The notes: generated by a model from the sequence alone, not told the origin. 64,000 bases of DNA from Sulfuricurvum kujiense DSM 16994 (GCF_000183725.1 NC_014762.1:744001-808000), one strand, 5' to 3'. Numbered from the stretch's first letter, positions 45,860 through 55,754 are shown. Translations and numbers: made by a program.

Positions 45860-47293
45860 TTATCGTCCGGAGGGGAGATAATCGGGAAGAGGAGGAGTCA
45901 GCTCTTCGCTCCATCCTCCCCCTAATGCTTTATAAAGAGATACGGAAGCGACAAGCGCATTTTGTTTGGCTATGATCAGCTGCTGTGATGCCTGGATCCA
46001 TTGCTGTTGTACGAGGAGCATATCGCTGTAGCTGATACTTCCTACTTGATAACGGAGTTTGCTTTGCGTGAGTGCTTTTTCGATGGCTGCAGTGCGTGCA
46101 CTTTGATAGGTTGTCTGCTCTTGTACTCTAGCGCGCTGGGCGATGGCGTTGTCGGTATCATTGAAAGCGCTTACAATTGATTTTTTGTATTGTGCGATAC
46201 TTTTGTTCCGATCGGCTTCCGCTGTTTTAATTTGTCCTGCTATTAGGCCTGCCGAAAAGAGAGGAATACTGACAGACGGTGCAATCTCCCATATTCGTGC
46301 CGGATCAGAGACGAAATTGCTCAGTTCTATACTTTGTACTCCTAACATTCCTGTGAGCTTGATACTCGGAAAATAGGCGGCGCGGGCAACGCCGATTTTG
46401 GCATTGGCCGCGATCAGATTCTGCTCCGCCATTGCGATATCGGGGCGTCTGCTAAGCACGCTTGAGGGGAGCGCATCAGGGATTGTCGGAATAGTAATCG
46501 TATCGATCGGCGAAGCCTGAACCGGGGCAGGATTGCGCCCCAACAAGATGTTAAATGTCGATTCTTCGGAAGTTTTGGACGCTTCCAGCTGTGATAGAGT
46601 CGCTTTGGCACTCTCCCGCTCGGATACCGATTGCAGTAAAACCGCTTCAGCAATAACACCGTGTTTGTATTTAAGCTCGTTAAGGGTGACCAGCTCATTA
46701 TTGAGGGCTACGTTCTGACGAGCCAAATCGATTTGACGCTGAAGAGATGCGAGTTTAAAATACGAAGCGGCAACACTGGATGCAATCGAGAGTTTCATCG
46801 TTTGAGAAGCATATTCGCCGGATAAGAGGGTTGCCCGTGCCGCTTCGTTAGCACGGCGTACTTTTCCGAACAGGTCAATCTCATAACTTGCCAGCGATAA
46901 AGAACCGGCATAGGTTGAGGTGATTCCTTCACGCAGTTGATACCCTCCGTTAGAGGCGTTATCTACCGATTTACGATTCATTGATCCGGTCGCATTGATC
47001 TGAGGATAGAGATACGATTTTGCCTGATCGAATTGCCCTAACAGAGCATCGACGGAGGCTTGGGAAGATTGGACATCATAATTGGTTGTGAGCGCTTCCT
47101 CTATCGCCTGCGTCAGAGCGGTATCGTTGAAAGTTTTCCACCATTGTATATCAACAGCCTGTACGGCGGATCGGTTAGAATCGCTGTGGATAAACGTTTC
47201 AGGTACAGCCAGATCGGGCCGGACGTAATCAGGACCGATAGCACACCCTGCAAGAAGCCCTGAGAGGATGAGCGAGAGTGAAATATTATTCAT
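45860..47293 (-). CDS. NodT-family outer-membrane efflux lipoprotein (TolC-like)
   Basis: Outer-membrane channel of an RND efflux pump. I use ATG at 47293 (MNNISLSLIL) with AGGAG seven bases upstream; the frame extends eight codons further without support. The 477 aa begin with a lipoprotein signal ending LLAGC (C17), then IGPDYVRP, the typical start of OprM/NodT factors, and two outer-membrane efflux repeats with long helices (about 60-255 and 265-460; LSRRPDIAMAEQNL). It overlaps the pump gene by eight bases. Last gene of the marR-pump operon. Confidence 0.93.
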   Translation of the reverse strand: MNNISLSLILSGLLAGCAIGPDYVRPDLAVPETFIHSDSNRSAVQAVDIQWWKTFNDTALTQAIEEALTTNYDVQSSQASVDALLGQFDQAKSYLYPQINATGSMNRKSVDNASNGGYQLREGITSTYAGSLSLASYEIDLFGKVRRANEAARATLLSGEYASQTMKLSIASSVAASYFKLASLQRQIDLARQNVALNNELVTLNELKYKHGVIAEAVLLQSVSERESAKATLSQLEASKTSEESTFNILLGRNPAPVQASPIDTITIPTIPDALPSSVLSRRPDIAMAEQNLIAANAKIGVARAAYFPSIKLTGMLGVQSIELSNFVSDPARIWEIAPSVSIPLFSAGLIAGQIKTAEADRNKSIAQYKKSIVSAFNDTDNAIAQRARVQEQTTYQSARTAAIEKALTQSKLRYQVGSISYSDMLLVQQQWIQASQQLIIAKQNALVASVSLYKALGGGWSEELTPPLPDYLPSGR

Positions 47294-50200
47294 GAGAAAC
47301 TCCTTTGTCCGGGGCAATTTTTTCTTTTATCGTTGAAACCCAGTAGTAAAGGAACGGAATGAAATACCGTTCGATAAAGGTAGCCGCCAACATCCCGCCG
47401 AACATCGCCACCCCTATTGAGAAACGTCCTGCCGCTCCCGCTCCCGAGCTGAAAATAAGCGGCAGCATCCCTGCCAAAAAGGCAAAAGAGGTCATCATCA
47501 TCGGACGGTAACGCAGACGTGCCGCTTCCATTGCCGAATCGTAGATGCTTTTGCCCATTAGTCGCTGCTCTTCGGCGAATTCGACGACCAGGATCGCATT
47601 TTTGGCCGAAAGGGCGATCAACGTCAGCAATCCGATTTGGAAGAAGACGTTGTTATTAAGAAACGGAATGAGCCATACTACCGCATATGCCCCCATAATC
47701 CCATACGGTACGGCAAGCATAATCGAGATAGGCAGTGTCCAGCGCTCATACAATGCCGCAAGGATGAGATACACCATCATTAAAGCAAATGCCATAATCA
47801 TAAGCGCTTTGGAACCGACGAGTTTCTCCTGAAGATACAGCCCCTCCCAATCGTAACTGACCGAATTGGGCAGTACGGTATCCCCTTTTTCTTCCAAAAT
47901 TTTGATCAGATCGCCTGAACTGTATCCCGGAGCGGGTGAGCCCATGACGGTTGTACAGAGAACCCCGTTAAAGTGTTCGATCGAGGAAGGGGCACTCGAC
48001 ATTTTGGCGGTAACCACCGATGAAAGAGGGACGAGTTGTCCGCTGGAAGAGCGAACCCATGCCCGTCCGATATCTTCCGGCGTTGCGCGGTACGGGGAAT
48101 CGGCTTGCATCTGTACCCAGTAGGTTTTACCGTTCTTATCAAACTGATTGACGTACATCGCTCCGATCGTCGCTTGGAGCGTTTGGAACACGTCGCTGAT
48201 GGAGAGCCCCATCATTTTAGCTTTTTCGCGATTTACCTCGATTGAAAGGGTCGGCGTATTCATATTCATCGTCGTCATCGGGTTTTTAATGCTCGGCTCT
48301 TGACGTAAATCGGCGACGAAAGCGTTGGTCGCTTCGGCGAGTTTGTTGTAATCATTATCCCCCGGCTGCAAGAGGCGAAGGCTGAACATATCCGAAGGCC
48401 CCATACCGCGAATCGGTGGAGGCGGCATCCCGAAAACTTTAGCCTCTTTGATAGAGGCGAATTTCGGTCCGAGCGAGTTTAGGATACCGAATACCGCCAA
48501 TTCTTTGGTGGTACGCTCAGACCACGGTTTGAGCCGTGTGAAAATAACGGCGGAGTTTGGCTCTTGGGAGAAGGTGAGGACATTAAGCCCTGTGATTGCC
48601 GTATATTTGTAAATACCCTCCTGCTGAGCCAAAATCGCTTCAACCTGTTTGACGACCTCCAGTGTTCGGTTTGCCGTCGCACCCTCAGGGAGGTTGATAC
48701 TCGTAATAAAATACCCCTGATCTTCCATCGGCAAGAATGCACTCGGGAGTGTTTTATGGAAAAAACCGATGAAAAAGTAAGTTGATAAATAGATAACCAG
48801 GAAAATCAGTGACTTTCGGATCATAAAGCCCGATCGGCGGACGTAGCTTTCGGTCATATTCCCGAATGCCCGGTTAAACCAGCGGAAAAAACGTGCCGGT
48901 TCTTTGTCATGGTGTTTGAGGATCAACGCACCGATTGCCGGAGCAAACGTAAGCGCCATAAATCCTGAGAAAACGACGGAAATGGCGATAGTGGCGGCAA
49001 ATTGTTTATAGAGCTGCCCCGTCATTCCCCCTAAAAACGTTGCCGGAATAAAGACGGCACACATAACAAGGACGATCGCGACGACGGGACCTGAAATCTG
49101 AGCCATCGCTTTGATCGCCGCTTCACGCGGTGAGAGTTTTTCATGCTGAAGTATCCGCTCCATATTCTCGATAACGACGATGGCATCATCTACGACGATA
49201 CCGATGGCAAGTACCAGACCGAAAAGGGTGAGGGTGTTGATCGAATACCCCAACAGATACATTCCGATAAAGGCACCCGTAAGCGAGATCGGGATCGATA
49301 GGATCGGAATCATTGCCGCACGGGAACTTTGCAAAAAGAGGTAAATGACCATACTGACAAGTACGATGGATGCCAGAAGGGTAAATACGACCTCTTCGAT
49401 TGAGATTTTGACGAAATCGGTCGTATCGTACGGGATATCGTAGGTAATCCCTTTCGGGAATTTTTTGGATAGTTTTTCCATTTTCGCGGCGACCGCGGCG
49501 GAAGTATCGAGCGCATTGGCATTGACGTCGGCGAAAATCCCTATCATTGCGGCCGGTTTGCCGTTTACCCGTCCGAAAAATTCGTAGTTCTGGCTGCCGA
49601 GTTCGACACGGGCAACGTCGCGCAGACGGATCATTGAGCCGTCATTTTTTGCTCTGACAATGATGTTTTGGAACTCTTCAGGCGTTGAGAACCGCCCTTT
49701 GGATGTCAGCTGCATCGTCCACATCTGCTCATCGTTTGTGGGAGCCTGCCCTAAACGGCCGGGTGATACTTGGAGATTTTGATCTTTGATTGCCGCGGCA
49801 ATTTCAGAGGCGCTTACCCCGAGTGATGCCATTTTATCAGGGTTGAGCCAGACACGCATCGCATAATCGCGTTGGCCGAATATCTGGCTTCTTCCGGCAC
49901 CGGGGATTTTTTTGACTTCGTCAAGAAGATTGGCGGAGATATAGTTACTGATCCCGGTCGCATCATAGCTTCCATCGGGAGAGGTGATAGCGACGATCAG
50001 CAAGATATCGGACGTTTTCTTTTGTACGGTTACACCCAGATCACGGGTAGTTTGGGGAAGCTGAGCCAGAACCGAGTTAATACGGTTTTGAACATCGACC
50101 GCCGCCATGTCCTGGTTAACGCCGATATTGAAGGTACAGGTGATTGTCGCGCTTCCCGGCAGTGCCGCCGCTTTGGACGACATGTACATCAATCCGTCCG

Positions 50201-50417
50201 CCCCCGAGATCTGTGATTCCAGAGGAGTCAGAATATTGTTTGCGATCGTTTGTGCATCGGCTCCCGGATATTGTGCCGTAACGACAACCGTAGGGGGAGT
50301 GAGATTCGGCAACTGCGAAATCGGAAGGGTCTTGATCGCCACAAATCCGAGCAGCATGATTATCATGGCGATGACTGCTGAAAAGATAGGGCGATTGATA
50401 AAGAATTTACTAAACAT
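47286..50417 (-). CDS. RND multidrug efflux transporter, HAE1 family (AcrB/MexB-like)
   Basis: Inner-membrane trimeric pump. The 1043 aa are full length for HAE1 transporters. It has twelve expected membrane helices, a first helix RPIFSAVIAMIIMLLGFVA, the proton-relay GIVVDDAIVVIENMER with the Asp pair in helix 4, and periplasmic domains with LPGSATIT- and GIFADVNANALDTS-type segments. The adaptor gene is two bases upstream and the outer-membrane factor overlaps its end, so all three parts of the pump are made together. The substrates are not readable. Confidence 0.95.
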   Translation of the reverse strand: MFSKFFINRPIFSAVIAMIIMLLGFVAIKTLPISQLPNLTPPTVVVTAQYPGADAQTIANNILTPLESQISGADGLMYMSSKAAALPGSATITCTFNIGVNQDMAAVDVQNRINSVLAQLPQTTRDLGVTVQKKTSDILLIVAITSPDGSYDATGISNYISANLLDEVKKIPGAGRSQIFGQRDYAMRVWLNPDKMASLGVSASEIAAAIKDQNLQVSPGRLGQAPTNDEQMWTMQLTSKGRFSTPEEFQNIIVRAKNDGSMIRLRDVARVELGSQNYEFFGRVNGKPAAMIGIFADVNANALDTSAAVAAKMEKLSKKFPKGITYDIPYDTTDFVKISIEEVVFTLLASIVLVSMVIYLFLQSSRAAMIPILSIPISLTGAFIGMYLLGYSINTLTLFGLVLAIGIVVDDAIVVIENMERILQHEKLSPREAAIKAMAQISGPVVAIVLVMCAVFIPATFLGGMTGQLYKQFAATIAISVVFSGFMALTFAPAIGALILKHHDKEPARFFRWFNRAFGNMTESYVRRSGFMIRKSLIFLVIYLSTYFFIGFFHKTLPSAFLPMEDQGYFITSINLPEGATANRTLEVVKQVEAILAQQEGIYKYTAITGLNVLTFSQEPNSAVIFTRLKPWSERTTKELAVFGILNSLGPKFASIKEAKVFGMPPPPIRGMGPSDMFSLRLLQPGDNDYNKLAEATNAFVADLRQEPSIKNPMTTMNMNTPTLSIEVNREKAKMMGLSISDVFQTLQATIGAMYVNQFDKNGKTYWVQMQADSPYRATPEDIGRAWVRSSSGQLVPLSSVVTAKMSSAPSSIEHFNGVLCTTVMGSPAPGYSSGDLIKILEEKGDTVLPNSVSYDWEGLYLQEKLVGSKALMIMAFALMMVYLILAALYERWTLPISIMLAVPYGIMGAYAVVWLIPFLNNNVFFQIGLLTLIALSAKNAILVVEFAEEQRLMGKSIYDSAMEAARLRYRPMMMTSFAFLAGMLPLIFSSGAGAAGRFSIGVAMFGGMLAATFIERYFIPFLYYWVSTIKEKIAPDKGVSHE

Positions 50418-50419
50418 AA

Positions 50420-51550
50420 TTATTTCGTATTCGGAATGATTTCCGCTCCCGGTTTGAGTTTAGGAAGAGCGTCTGCGGCGATTTTGTCTCCGGCATTGAC
50501 TCCGCTTTCGATCAGGATGTTTTCCCCTACCCATTCTCCCGGTACAACCGGTTTTGCGCTAACGGTATTGTTTGCTTCGATGGCATAGACAAATTTTCCT
50601 TGCGGACCTGTAAGAAGTGTTTTTTGGGGAACATAGAGGGCATTTCTCCACTCCATCCCTTTGACTTTGACCTGAACAAACTGTCCGGGGAGCAGTTTGC
50701 GGTCGCTGTTATCGATTACGGCGCGATAGGTGATGTTTCCGGTTGTCGAATCGACAAACGGTGCAATAAAGTTAATAGAACCTTTTCGTGACAATGTCGT
50801 TCCGTCACTAAGGGTAAGCTCGATTTCGTATTTACCGTCTTTCGGCGGAACAAGGCGCCCGGATGCAATTGCATTTTGACGGGCAAGCTTTTCATTTTCG
50901 CTAAATGTAAAATTGACGTACATCGGATCGGTCTGATAGACGGTTGTGAGCAGCCCGTTCGCTCCGGCGGCAACGTAGGTACCGACATCGATTTTGGATT
51001 TGTCGACAAAGCCGCTGATCGGAGCGGTAACGGTGGTATAGCTGAGGTTCAGTTTCGCCTGTTCCAATGAGGCTTTTGCAGCCGATAGTGCCGCAGCCGT
51101 ATTGCGTTCATTGGCGGTTGCGGTATCGAGATCCTGCTGACTTGCGGCATTGGCTTCTGCAAGCGGTTTGATACGATTGAGGACCGCTTTGGCATTGGTA
51201 TAGTTCGCGGAAGCGAGATCATAGGCCGCTTTGGCATTGTTAAGAGAATTTTTCAGATCGCTCGGATCGATAACGAATAACGTCTCCCCTTGTTTTACGG
51301 CTGAGCCCTCGGTGTAAGAGCGTTTTTGCAGATATCCGTTGACCCGGGCAAATACCTGTACGGTATTAAATGCCTGTGTTTGTCCTGTCGCCTGCAAGAG
51401 GGCAGGGAAATTACCCGTTTTGACTTCGGAAGCTGTCACGGGCACAGGACCTTCAGGCGGTTTTTCCATTCCTGCGGCTTTGGGACGTTCACATCCGCCG
51501 AACACTAAGATCAATGCGGCTGAGAGGGAGAGGGTGGTGAGACGATTCAT
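50420..51550 (-). CDS. RND efflux periplasmic adaptor (AcrA/MexA-like)
   Basis: Membrane-fusion protein joining pump and outer-membrane factor. I use ATG at 51550 (MNRLTTLSLSAALIL), with AAGGA seven bases upstream. The 376 aa start with a lipoprotein signal ending FGGC. The order is lipoyl half (VFARVNGYLQKRSYTEGSAVKQGETLFVID), a coiled-coil hairpin, the second lipoyl half (TVTAPISGFVDKSKIDVG), a beta barrel and a membrane-proximal domain. It overlaps marR by four bases (ATGA). Confidence 0.94.
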   Translation of the reverse strand: MNRLTTLSLSAALILVFGGCERPKAAGMEKPPEGPVPVTASEVKTGNFPALLQATGQTQAFNTVQVFARVNGYLQKRSYTEGSAVKQGETLFVIDPSDLKNSLNNAKAAYDLASANYTNAKAVLNRIKPLAEANAASQQDLDTATANERNTAAALSAAKASLEQAKLNLSYTTVTAPISGFVDKSKIDVGTYVAAGANGLLTTVYQTDPMYVNFTFSENEKLARQNAIASGRLVPPKDGKYEIELTLSDGTTLSRKGSINFIAPFVDSTTGNITYRAVIDNSDRKLLPGQFVQVKVKGMEWRNALYVPQKTLLTGPQGKFVYAIEANNTVSAKPVVPGEWVGENILIESGVNAGDKIAADALPKLKPGAEIIPNTK

Positions 51551-52008
51551 TCGGATTCCTTTGGGGTGTAGTTTAGGGTAAGGCACATTTGTTTTAATAC
51601 GCGCAGGGCTATAGCCAGATCGTCAGGATCGATCCCCTCATGGAGGTATCGGGTAGCTTCTTCCAACACTTTCATGGTCGGCTGTTCAAGCGCGATTCCC
51701 TGACGGGTAAGGGTGACATGATTGCACCGTTTGTCCTGACACGCGGTTGCCCTTTGGATCAGAGAGCGTTTTTCTAATCCGGCGATCAGCCGGGTAACGC
51801 TGGTTTTGTCTTTGCCGACGAAATCGGCAATATTTTGCTGGGTAGAACTTCCTTCTTTCCACAAAACCACCATCACTTTAAACTGCTCAATCGTCATATC
51901 GATACCGTGAAGGGCGAGTTGCCGTGTCAGATAGTTACGTGCGGCGAAAGCGGCATGGTTGCTTAAACAACCTAATGATTCATGGGTCGGGCATTCGCAT
52001 CGATTCAT
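51547..52008 (-). CDS. MarR family transcriptional regulator of the efflux operon
   Basis: A 153 aa winged-helix regulator. The DNA-binding core is at about 35-110: FKVMVVLWKEGSSTQQNIADFVGKDKTSVTRLIAGLEKRSLIQR. The N-terminus carries several cysteines (C4, C6, C14) that could sense oxidants or metals. It is the first gene of the marR-adaptor-pump-factor operon and has an inverted repeat 15 bases upstream of its start, so it probably represses its own operon until an inducer or a thiol stress releases it. Confidence 0.9.
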   Translation of the reverse strand: MNRCECPTHESLGCLSNHAAFAARNYLTRQLALHGIDMTIEQFKVMVVLWKEGSSTQQNIADFVGKDKTSVTRLIAGLEKRSLIQRATACQDKRCNHVTLTRQGIALEQPTMKVLEEATRYLHEGIDPDDLAIALRVLKQMCLTLNYTPKESE

Positions 52009-52023
52009 AATCTAAACTCCTAA

Positions 52024-52041
52024 TAGTTGACTATGCAACTA
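52024..52041 (-). promoter_or_regulatory. candidate MarR operator
   Basis: Perfect inverted repeat TAGTTG-CATAGT-CAACTA (minus strand) between the promoter and the marR ATG. The 18-base size fits MarR sites. A related TAGTTGACTA occurs before the cytochrome gene at about 45225. Confidence 0.55.
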
Positions 52042-52050
52042 ATTGGGCGA

Positions 52051-52080
52051 ATCCTAATTCATTTTTAGGTTGAATGTCAA
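52051..52080 (-). promoter_or_regulatory. promoter of the marR-efflux operon
   Basis: On the minus strand TTGACA (52080-52075), an 18-base spacer and TAGGAT (52056-52051), followed by the operator. The -10 matches four of six positions. Confidence 0.5.
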
Positions 52081-52124
52081 GAACAAATTGTTAATAATAT
52101 TAATCACAAAGCTCAAAGATGCAG

Positions 52125-52130
52125 TATAAT
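52125..52130 (+). promoter_or_regulatory. -10 box for the polysaccharide deacetylase gene
   Basis: TATAAT 28 bases before ATG 52158. It lies downstream of an in-frame ATG at 52119, which therefore is unlikely to be the start. Confidence 0.5.
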
Positions 52131-52157
52131 CCCACCAATTTTTTCAGGGTGGGTGCA

Positions 52158-52955
52158 ATGGTTCGTTTGGTTGTGATTTTGGCGGTATTAATGGGTGTTC
52201 TATGGGGTGCGGCGAGCGATAGAAAAGTCCCTGTTTTGTGTTATCACCGTTTCGGGACTGAAGTAGTCGATTCCATGACGATCAAATCCGCTGCGTTTAC
52301 TGAACAGATGGAGTGGCTCAAAGCCAACGGCTACACGGTTATCCCTCTGGATACGGCTGTCGGATATCTTCAAGGTAAAATCAAATCGATCCCCGCAAAA
52401 TCGGTCGTCATTACGGTCGATGACGGCCACAAAAGCGTCTATAGCGATATGGCTACGATCGTCAAAAAATACCGCATTCCGGTGACACTCTTTATCTACC
52501 CGAGCGCAATCTCCAACGCCAAGTATGCGATGACATGGGACCAAATCCGCGAGCTTGAAACAACGAAACTGTTTCATGTTGAGTCTCACACCTATTGGCA
52601 TCCGAATTTCAATCATGAGAAGAAAAAACTCTCAAGCGAAGAGTATGCCAAGTCGGTTGACAAACAGCTCGGCGGTGCGAAGAAAAAACTCGAAGAGAAG
52701 ACAGGGCATGAGATTAAATACCTTGCTTGGGTATTCGGTATTTATGATGACACGCTTCTTGTTGATGCAAAAAAATCAGGGTATACGACGGCATTTACAA
52801 TCGACAGAAAACATGCTTCTTCAACTGATAATATGATGGCGTTAGGGCGTTATATGGTGATTAGCAAACACACGATCAAAGATTTTGAACGTATGGTGAA
52901 CGGATCGGAAGAAAAAATGCCACAGGGGAAAAATAACCTAAAAATGACCTACTAG
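52158..52955 (+). CDS. periplasmic polysaccharide deacetylase family protein
   Basis: Carbohydrate esterase 4-type protein, probably removing acetyl groups from peptidoglycan or another glycan outside the cytoplasm. From ATG 52158 it has 265 aa and a signal peptide (VRLVVILAVLMGVLWGAAS). The NodB domain starts at VPVLCYHRF and has the metal-binding Asp in VVITVDDGHKS and the second motif VESHTYWHPNF (H-x3-H-like pattern). The substrate is unknown. The YHRF start is like the PgaB/IcaB subgroup, but no biosynthetic cluster is present. Confidence 0.88.
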   Translation: MVRLVVILAVLMGVLWGAASDRKVPVLCYHRFGTEVVDSMTIKSAAFTEQMEWLKANGYTVIPLDTAVGYLQGKIKSIPAKSVVITVDDGHKSVYSDMATIVKKYRIPVTLFIYPSAISNAKYAMTWDQIRELETTKLFHVESHTYWHPNFNHEKKKLSSEEYAKSVDKQLGGAKKKLEEKTGHEIKYLAWVFGIYDDTLLVDAKKSGYTTAFTIDRKHASSTDNMMALGRYMVISKHTIKDFERMVNGSEEKMPQGKNNLKMTY

Positions 52956-53038
52956 CTATATAATTCCGCCTTTAATAATCAAGAGAATATTTTTTTGAGT
53001 ATCTATGTAGAGATTAATAAGGGATAACCGCAACACGA

Positions 53039-54049
53039 ATGGCAAAAGTAGTCCGATTAATAATAAACGATCAATATGTACCTTTAAAAACGGATAAGTT
53101 TATCAAAGGTGAGGTTGTCCCTTTTGACGTTTATATCAAACGCTATAATGATTTCGTCATTATCATCGAAGCCGGAACTTTATTGAATGAGGGCCTTTAT
53201 CATAAACTTTTACAACAGGAAAGAATTTATATCGTCAATCATGACGTCAAAAAACTAAAATCATATTTTTCTCACTCTACCATCTCTTTGGATGAAGAGA
53301 AGACGAACAATCTAGACCCGTTATCTGCGGCATTAGCGATCAAAGAGAAATCATCGGCGATTAATGAAATCGAAAAGAGGCTTTTTTTTGTCTATTCGAC
53401 GGTATCGGAATTGATGGGGTCTATTTTTGAAAGCGGAAACGAAAAACTTCCTCTTGACGCGCTCTCAGGTTGTGTGAATGAAATTGTAAATGTCCTTTCC
53501 TATAAGAGTCATGTATTGCCGATTATTTTAAAAATACTTCCCGACACCTATTCAACACATAATCACAGTACCAATGTCGCCTATTTTGCTACGATTCTGG
53601 GCATTATGCTGAAAATGGACAATGAAGAACTCATCGATCTCTCTTTTTCAGCACTGTTGCATGATATCGGTAAGCTGCGGATTGATGAATCTATTTTGGA
53701 AAAATCGTCTTCTTTGGACGATGATGAATTTGAATCGATCAAACACCACTCGCAGATGGGGTGCGAGATATTGGAGCACAACGGAATCGAAAATCAAACG
53801 ATTTTAAAAGGAATTCGGCATCATCACGAAAGGTTGGACGGGTCAGGGTATCCCGATGGCCTTCGAGGGAAACTGATTCCTCAAAATGCCCGTATTATCG
53901 GTGTATGCGATGTTTTTGATGCCCTCACGACCAACCGGACTTTTCGTGAAAACTACACCAGTTTTGAAGCCTTGTTGTTAATGAAGCGTGAGATGCATAT
54001 GCAATTGGATGAAAAACTGGTGGATATGTTTATCCAGCTGCACCGATGA
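53039..54049 (+). CDS. HD-GYP domain protein (cyclic-di-GMP phosphodiesterase)
   Basis: Degrades cyclic-di-GMP, so it probably affects motility or attachment. The 336 aa have an N-terminal domain (about 1-130) resembling DUF3391-type sensors of HD-GYP proteins. The catalytic domain has LLHDIGKLRID, an HHSQMGCEIL helix, HHERLDGSGYPDGL (the GYP signature complete) and ARIIGVCDVFDALTTNR. All metal ligands appear to be present, so it should be active. No membrane segment. An AAGGGA is upstream of the ATG with 11-base spacing. Confidence 0.9.
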   Translation: MAKVVRLIINDQYVPLKTDKFIKGEVVPFDVYIKRYNDFVIIIEAGTLLNEGLYHKLLQQERIYIVNHDVKKLKSYFSHSTISLDEEKTNNLDPLSAALAIKEKSSAINEIEKRLFFVYSTVSELMGSIFESGNEKLPLDALSGCVNEIVNVLSYKSHVLPIILKILPDTYSTHNHSTNVAYFATILGIMLKMDNEELIDLSFSALLHDIGKLRIDESILEKSSSLDDDEFESIKHHSQMGCEILEHNGIENQTILKGIRHHHERLDGSGYPDGLRGKLIPQNARIIGVCDVFDALTTNRTFRENYTSFEALLLMKREMHMQLDEKLVDMFIQLHR

Positions 54050-54121
54050 TGATTTACGTGTGCCTATATGGACGAGAATAAAAAAGAGAAGGTCGCTTAG
54101 TAAATTACAGCCGTCTAACGC

Positions 54122-54127
54122 TATAAT
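54122..54127 (+). promoter_or_regulatory. -10 box for dapC
   Basis: TATAAT in the 110-base gap after the HD-GYP gene, 33 bases before the TTG start of the aminotransferase gene. The rest of the gap shows nothing else of note. Confidence 0.45.
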
Positions 54128-54159
54128 ATAGCTATTAATTCCATTATAAAGACCGTCCT

Positions 54160-55296
54160 TTGCATTTTGAACCGTATCCATTTGAAAAACTTACCGCTCT
54201 ACTGGAAGGGATTACCCCAAATTCTGCCTATTCGCCTATCGCTTTGACGATCGGCGAACCGCAGTTCGAGACCCCCGCATTTATCCAAAAATCGCTTGCC
54301 AAGCACTCCGAAGAGCTTCGCCGATATCCGAAAACGGCAGGGGAAAGCTATCTGAATGATTCGATGCGCGGTTTTGTCGAACGCCGATTCGGGGTAAAAC
54401 TAAAAGCGAATGAATTGGTCAGTTCATTCGGGACCCGCGAAGTGCTTTTTAATTTCCCGCAGTACTATCTGTTCGATAAAAAAGAGCCGGTCATGGCGTA
54501 TACGAACCCGTTCTATCAGATTTATGAGGGCTCTGCGATCGCGTCACGCGCGAAAGTGATCCATTTGAATCTGAGCGAGCAAAACGGGTTCAAACCGGTT
54601 ATTGACGAAGCGGAACTCGCTGGATGCGATCTCGTGATTTTGAATTTTCCCAACAATCCGACGGCATCGGTACTGAGCCTTGAGGAATTGGGTGATTGGG
54701 TAAAACTGGCGCTCAAACACGATTTTTGTCTCATCAACGACGAGTGCTACAGCGAGATTTATACCGATCAGAAAATCCCCTCGCTTCTCGAAGCGTCGCT
54801 CTATGTCGGCAACAGTTCGTTTAAAAACGTCCTCGTTATCAACTCGATCTCCAAACGCTCTTCCGCACCGGGTCTTCGCAGCGGATTTATCGCGGGAGAC
54901 GGCTCGATTTTAAAAGGGTACGCACAGTATCGCACCTATGTCGGATGCGCGTCTCCGCTTCCGTTGCAAGCGGCTGCGGCCATGGCGTGGGCGGATGAGT
55001 ATCATGTGGCAAAAGCGCGTGAGGTATATGCGGAAAATTTCAAAGCGGCGCAGGAGATTTTGGGGATTGAGACCTCAGATGCGACGTTTTACGTTTGGCT
55101 CAAAGTCCCTAACGCACTCGAATTTACCCAAAGACTTTATCGTGACTATAACGTCAAAGTGTTGCCGGGAGAGTTTTTGGCACGTGAGGATGCACGCGGC
55201 GAAAACCCGGGAATCGGCTATATCCGTATCGCTCTTGTCGAAGAGACGGTACGAACCATCCAAGCACTTGAACGCTTAAAGGAGGCATTGTCATGA
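54160..55296 (+). CDS. dapC: succinyldiaminopimelate transaminase-type aminotransferase
   Basis: PLP class I/II aminotransferase that acts in lysine and diaminopimelate synthesis. The start is TTG 54160 (MHFEPYPFEKL, as in Campylobacter DapC-like proteins). The 378 aa have the substrate-binding ALTIGEPQF, the LNFPNNPT motif, DECYSEIY and the PLP lysine in SISKRSSAPGLRSGF. The small next gene overlaps it (ATGA). The specific name rests on resemblance to Campylobacterota DapC; related aminotransferases are close. Confidence 0.82.
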   Translation: MHFEPYPFEKLTALLEGITPNSAYSPIALTIGEPQFETPAFIQKSLAKHSEELRRYPKTAGESYLNDSMRGFVERRFGVKLKANELVSSFGTREVLFNFPQYYLFDKKEPVMAYTNPFYQIYEGSAIASRAKVIHLNLSEQNGFKPVIDEAELAGCDLVILNFPNNPTASVLSLEELGDWVKLALKHDFCLINDECYSEIYTDQKIPSLLEASLYVGNSSFKNVLVINSISKRSSAPGLRSGFIAGDGSILKGYAQYRTYVGCASPLPLQAAAAMAWADEYHVAKAREVYAENFKAAQEILGIETSDATFYVWLKVPNALEFTQRLYRDYNVKVLPGEFLAREDARGENPGIGYIRIALVEETVRTIQALERLKEALS

Positions 55297-55754
55297 AAGA
55301 GTTGAAAGAAAAAATTTTCCAAGCGCAAAGCGAGGGGGATATTGCCTCTTTGTATGTTCTTGAATCTCAGGCGCATGAGACGTTTGACGAAGATACGCTG
55401 ATGGCCTATTATGCCAATATCCTCGATTTGGCGCTGGAGCGCCTGACGAATGCATTGGAAAATCTCGAAAAGCTCGATATGACCGAAGTGCAGGACTTTG
55501 CAACCCTTCGCGCCTTGTACGAATACGCGATCGAGCATTACAGCGCGGGAAGTGCAACGGATGCGAGTGCGTTGTTTGAAGTGCTCGGTGGAATCAGCAA
55601 TGACGAAGCGTTTTCTGCAGCGATGAAAGTGCATCGTGCAGGGTGTGATTCACGGATTTCGTTTGACGATTTTATCGACGAGTATGTCGATATGGCCGCA
55701 ACGCAAAACGGCGGAAAATTTTATATCAGCTTTTTCAAAAAAGAGATCGAATAA
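55293..55754 (+). CDS. conserved hypothetical helical protein
   Basis: A 153 aa acidic, helix-rich cytosolic protein, coupled to dapC by ATGA with GGAGG ahead of its ATG. No motif is recognised; it seems composed of repeated helices (ALERLTNALENLEKLD, ALYEYAIEHYSAG) and could bind a partner protein. It probably belongs to a Campylobacterota-restricted family given its fixed place between dapC and murC. Function unknown. Confidence 0.75.
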   Translation: MKELKEKIFQAQSEGDIASLYVLESQAHETFDEDTLMAYYANILDLALERLTNALENLEKLDMTEVQDFATLRALYEYAIEHYSAGSATDASALFEVLGGISNDEAFSAAMKVHRAGCDSRISFDDFIDEYVDMAATQNGGKFYISFFKKEIE

